From NCBI GenBank assembly GCA_019359035.1, contig JAHHIC010000109.1, positions 144,225 to 208,224 of the forward strand: a stretch of 64,000 nucleotides of DNA, written 5' to 3'. The stretch's first letter is position 1, and the number at the start of each line of letters is the position of its first letter. Both the position numbers and the translations under genes were made by a program. Below, piece after piece: positions 63,090 through 64,000 of this stretch. The stretch is from Scytonematopsis contorta HA4267-MV1 (lineage in GTDB: Bacteria; Cyanobacteriota; Cyanobacteriia; Cyanobacteriales; Nostocaceae). The notes under the pieces were generated by a model. That model made no database searches. It saw only the letters and a program-made list of their open reading frames with translations, and was not told the origin of the DNA.

Positions 63090-63860
63090 CTAATTACTTA
63101 ATGCTTTAAAAAATCTTTGCAACCCACGCAACATATTTGGTTTTTTTCCTGGAAAGTTAGATTGCGTGGCTGCTTGCATTTCACCTTCTGACGTGGTTCC
63201 GGTTGGGGATTTTCCAGCCAAAATCATATCTAAATCATCACCCGAAGGTTTTTTGGATAATTCTGTCAGCTTTTTATAATCATCACCGCTTTCATTTTTG
63301 ACCCAAACTTCCCACAGACCTGGGTAACAACGGAATACTGCCGCCTCGTCATATATAGGACGCAAGTAGTAACAGGATTCAATGGTGCTAATAAAACGTT
63401 CGCGGGTTTGTCTCGCTGTATAACCAATCCCCACTGTTCCAGAATCTTCCAAGCGGGGATTTAACATTATGAAGGGACGTTCTCCTATAATTTCACAAAT
63501 TTTTTCTAGCTGCGGTACTTCTACGGAGGTGGGAGAAACGAATAAGAAAATTTCGTCTTCTGGTTGTACTTTTGACTGAATCGAAGCGGTTCTACCCGTA
63601 CCTATATCTGTAATTTGAAAGGAGACATTTTCCCAATCGCGACGAGCAAGTCCAGCACTACCAGCATCAGCAAAGAAAACCTTAAGCTGGTTACCGTATT
63701 GCTCCAACGCAGGCAAAAAGTCCTTTGCTACTGGCATGACTTTCAGTTCAGGAAACAGCAAATCAATTTGCACCTTATTATACCCATCTGCTATAGCCGA
63801 TTGAGTAGCTTCACGGGCTTGAGCGATAGCGTCTTCTAATGTTTTAGGAAGTTCTGCCAT
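63090..63860 (-). CDS. DUF1995 family protein
   Basis: 256 residues. AELPKTLEDAIAQAREATQSAIADGYNKVQIDLLFPEL (2-39), then ALEQYGNQLKVFFADAGSAGLARRDWENVSFQITDIG, a strand IFLFVSPTSVEVPQLEKICE, MLNPRLEDSGTVGIGYTARQTRERFI and SCYYLRPIYDEAAVFRCYPGLWEVW match the DUF1995 family found in cyanobacteria and plastids (in plants also fused to other proteins). Function unknown; a soluble or weakly membrane-bound protein. The 30-residue tail is low complexity. The region before its ATG is a TTGGTAA array, leaving no ordinary Shine-Dalgarno site. Confidence 0.9.
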   Translation of the reverse strand: MAELPKTLEDAIAQAREATQSAIADGYNKVQIDLLFPELKVMPVAKDFLPALEQYGNQLKVFFADAGSAGLARRDWENVSFQITDIGTGRTASIQSKVQPEDEIFLFVSPTSVEVPQLEKICEIIGERPFIMLNPRLEDSGTVGIGYTARQTRERFISTIESCYYLRPIYDEAAVFRCYPGLWEVWVKNESGDDYKKLTELSKKPSGDDLDMILAGKSPTGTTSEGEMQAATQSNFPGKKPNMLRGLQRFFKALSN

Positions 63861-63863
63861 GTT

Positions 63864-64000
63864 AATTGGTAATTGGTAATTGGTAATTGGTAATTGGTAA
63901 TTGGTAATTGGTAATTGGTAATTGGTAATTGGTAATTGGTAATTGGTAATTGGTAATTGGTAATTGGTAATTGGTAATTGGTAATTGGTAATTGGTAATT
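63864..64000. repeat. TTGGTAA heptamer array running off the window
   Basis: About 19 perfect copies of TTGGTAA start four bases upstream of the DUF1995 ATG and continue to the window edge. It would form the 5' leader of the gene. Confidence 0.97.

Overview
The window comes from the chromosome of a filamentous, probably heterocyst-forming cyanobacterium (Nostocales; a Calothrix, Rivularia, Scytonema or Nostoc relative). The evidence is a prolycopene isomerase very close to plant and cyanobacterial CRTISO, cyanobacteria-type small conserved proteins, HIP1 octamers (GCGATCGC at about 4736, 25614, 33136 and 56113), low GC, large kinase/GGDEF signalling proteins, and many heptanucleotide tandem arrays (STRR type), a hallmark of these genomes. 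No tRNA, rRNA, CRISPR array, phage or complete insertion sequence was seen.

Layout. 1-5.8 kb: housekeeping and small conserved genes (partial alpha/beta hydrolase, aroE, nucleoside hydrolase, a secreted protein, a glyoxalase-fold protein, YggT, upp). 5.9-6.4 kb: a probable small RNA gene with its own promoter and terminator, next to heptamer arrays that run into the start of crtH. 7.9-8.9 kb: a UspA-like gene under a c-di-AMP (ydaO/yuaA) riboswitch with a terminator-type expression platform. 9.2-15.2 kb: a truncated IS630-type remnant, a phasin-like gene, a long GGGTAAT array, a two-domain cell-wall hydrolase, dnaG, and directly after dnaG an orphan deaminase toxin-like gene overlapped by its Imm1-like immunity gene. 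15.2-17 kb: repeat-rich DNA with a 40-codon relic of a B12-binding radical SAM gene, a fasciclin-domain gene and a MITE-like element. 17-24.5 kb: a giant kinase-ATPase-GAF-GGDEF protein and a long carotenoid oxygenase. 24.8-27.8 kb: pentapeptide protein, YraN, queA. 28-31 kb: a likely type II restriction-modification pair and an orphan HigA antitoxin. 31-33.7 kb: TPR protein, lipoprotein, and a 51-residue PirA-like protein behind an NtcA-type box.

33.8-52.6 kb is one minus-strand exopolysaccharide locus: a putative zinc-ribbon protein, a Wzz/tyrosine autokinase, an ABC-type (PglK-like) flippase, seven to eight glycosyltransferases, a phytanoyl-CoA-type dioxygenase, a Wzy polymerase, a WecG/TagA transferase and the initiating polyprenyl-phosphate sugar transferase. 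Together these would start, extend, flip and polymerise a lipid-linked repeat unit and control chain length. No Wzx flippase is present. The locus is preceded by 1.85 kb without genes. 54.4-64 kb: aspS, htpX, a second Wzz/kinase-type protein whose Walker A lysine is replaced by threonine, a TPR protein, a SpoIID/LytB-domain protein and a DUF1995 protein whose 5' region is a heptamer array running off the window.

The points most worth following are the deaminase/Imm1 module after dnaG, the small RNA at 5979-6050, the riboswitch-controlled Usp gene, heptamer arrays forming protein termini or internal loops (CrtH, QueA, the 10324 gene), a palindrome family with covarying centres, and the degenerate tyrosine-kinase paralogue.
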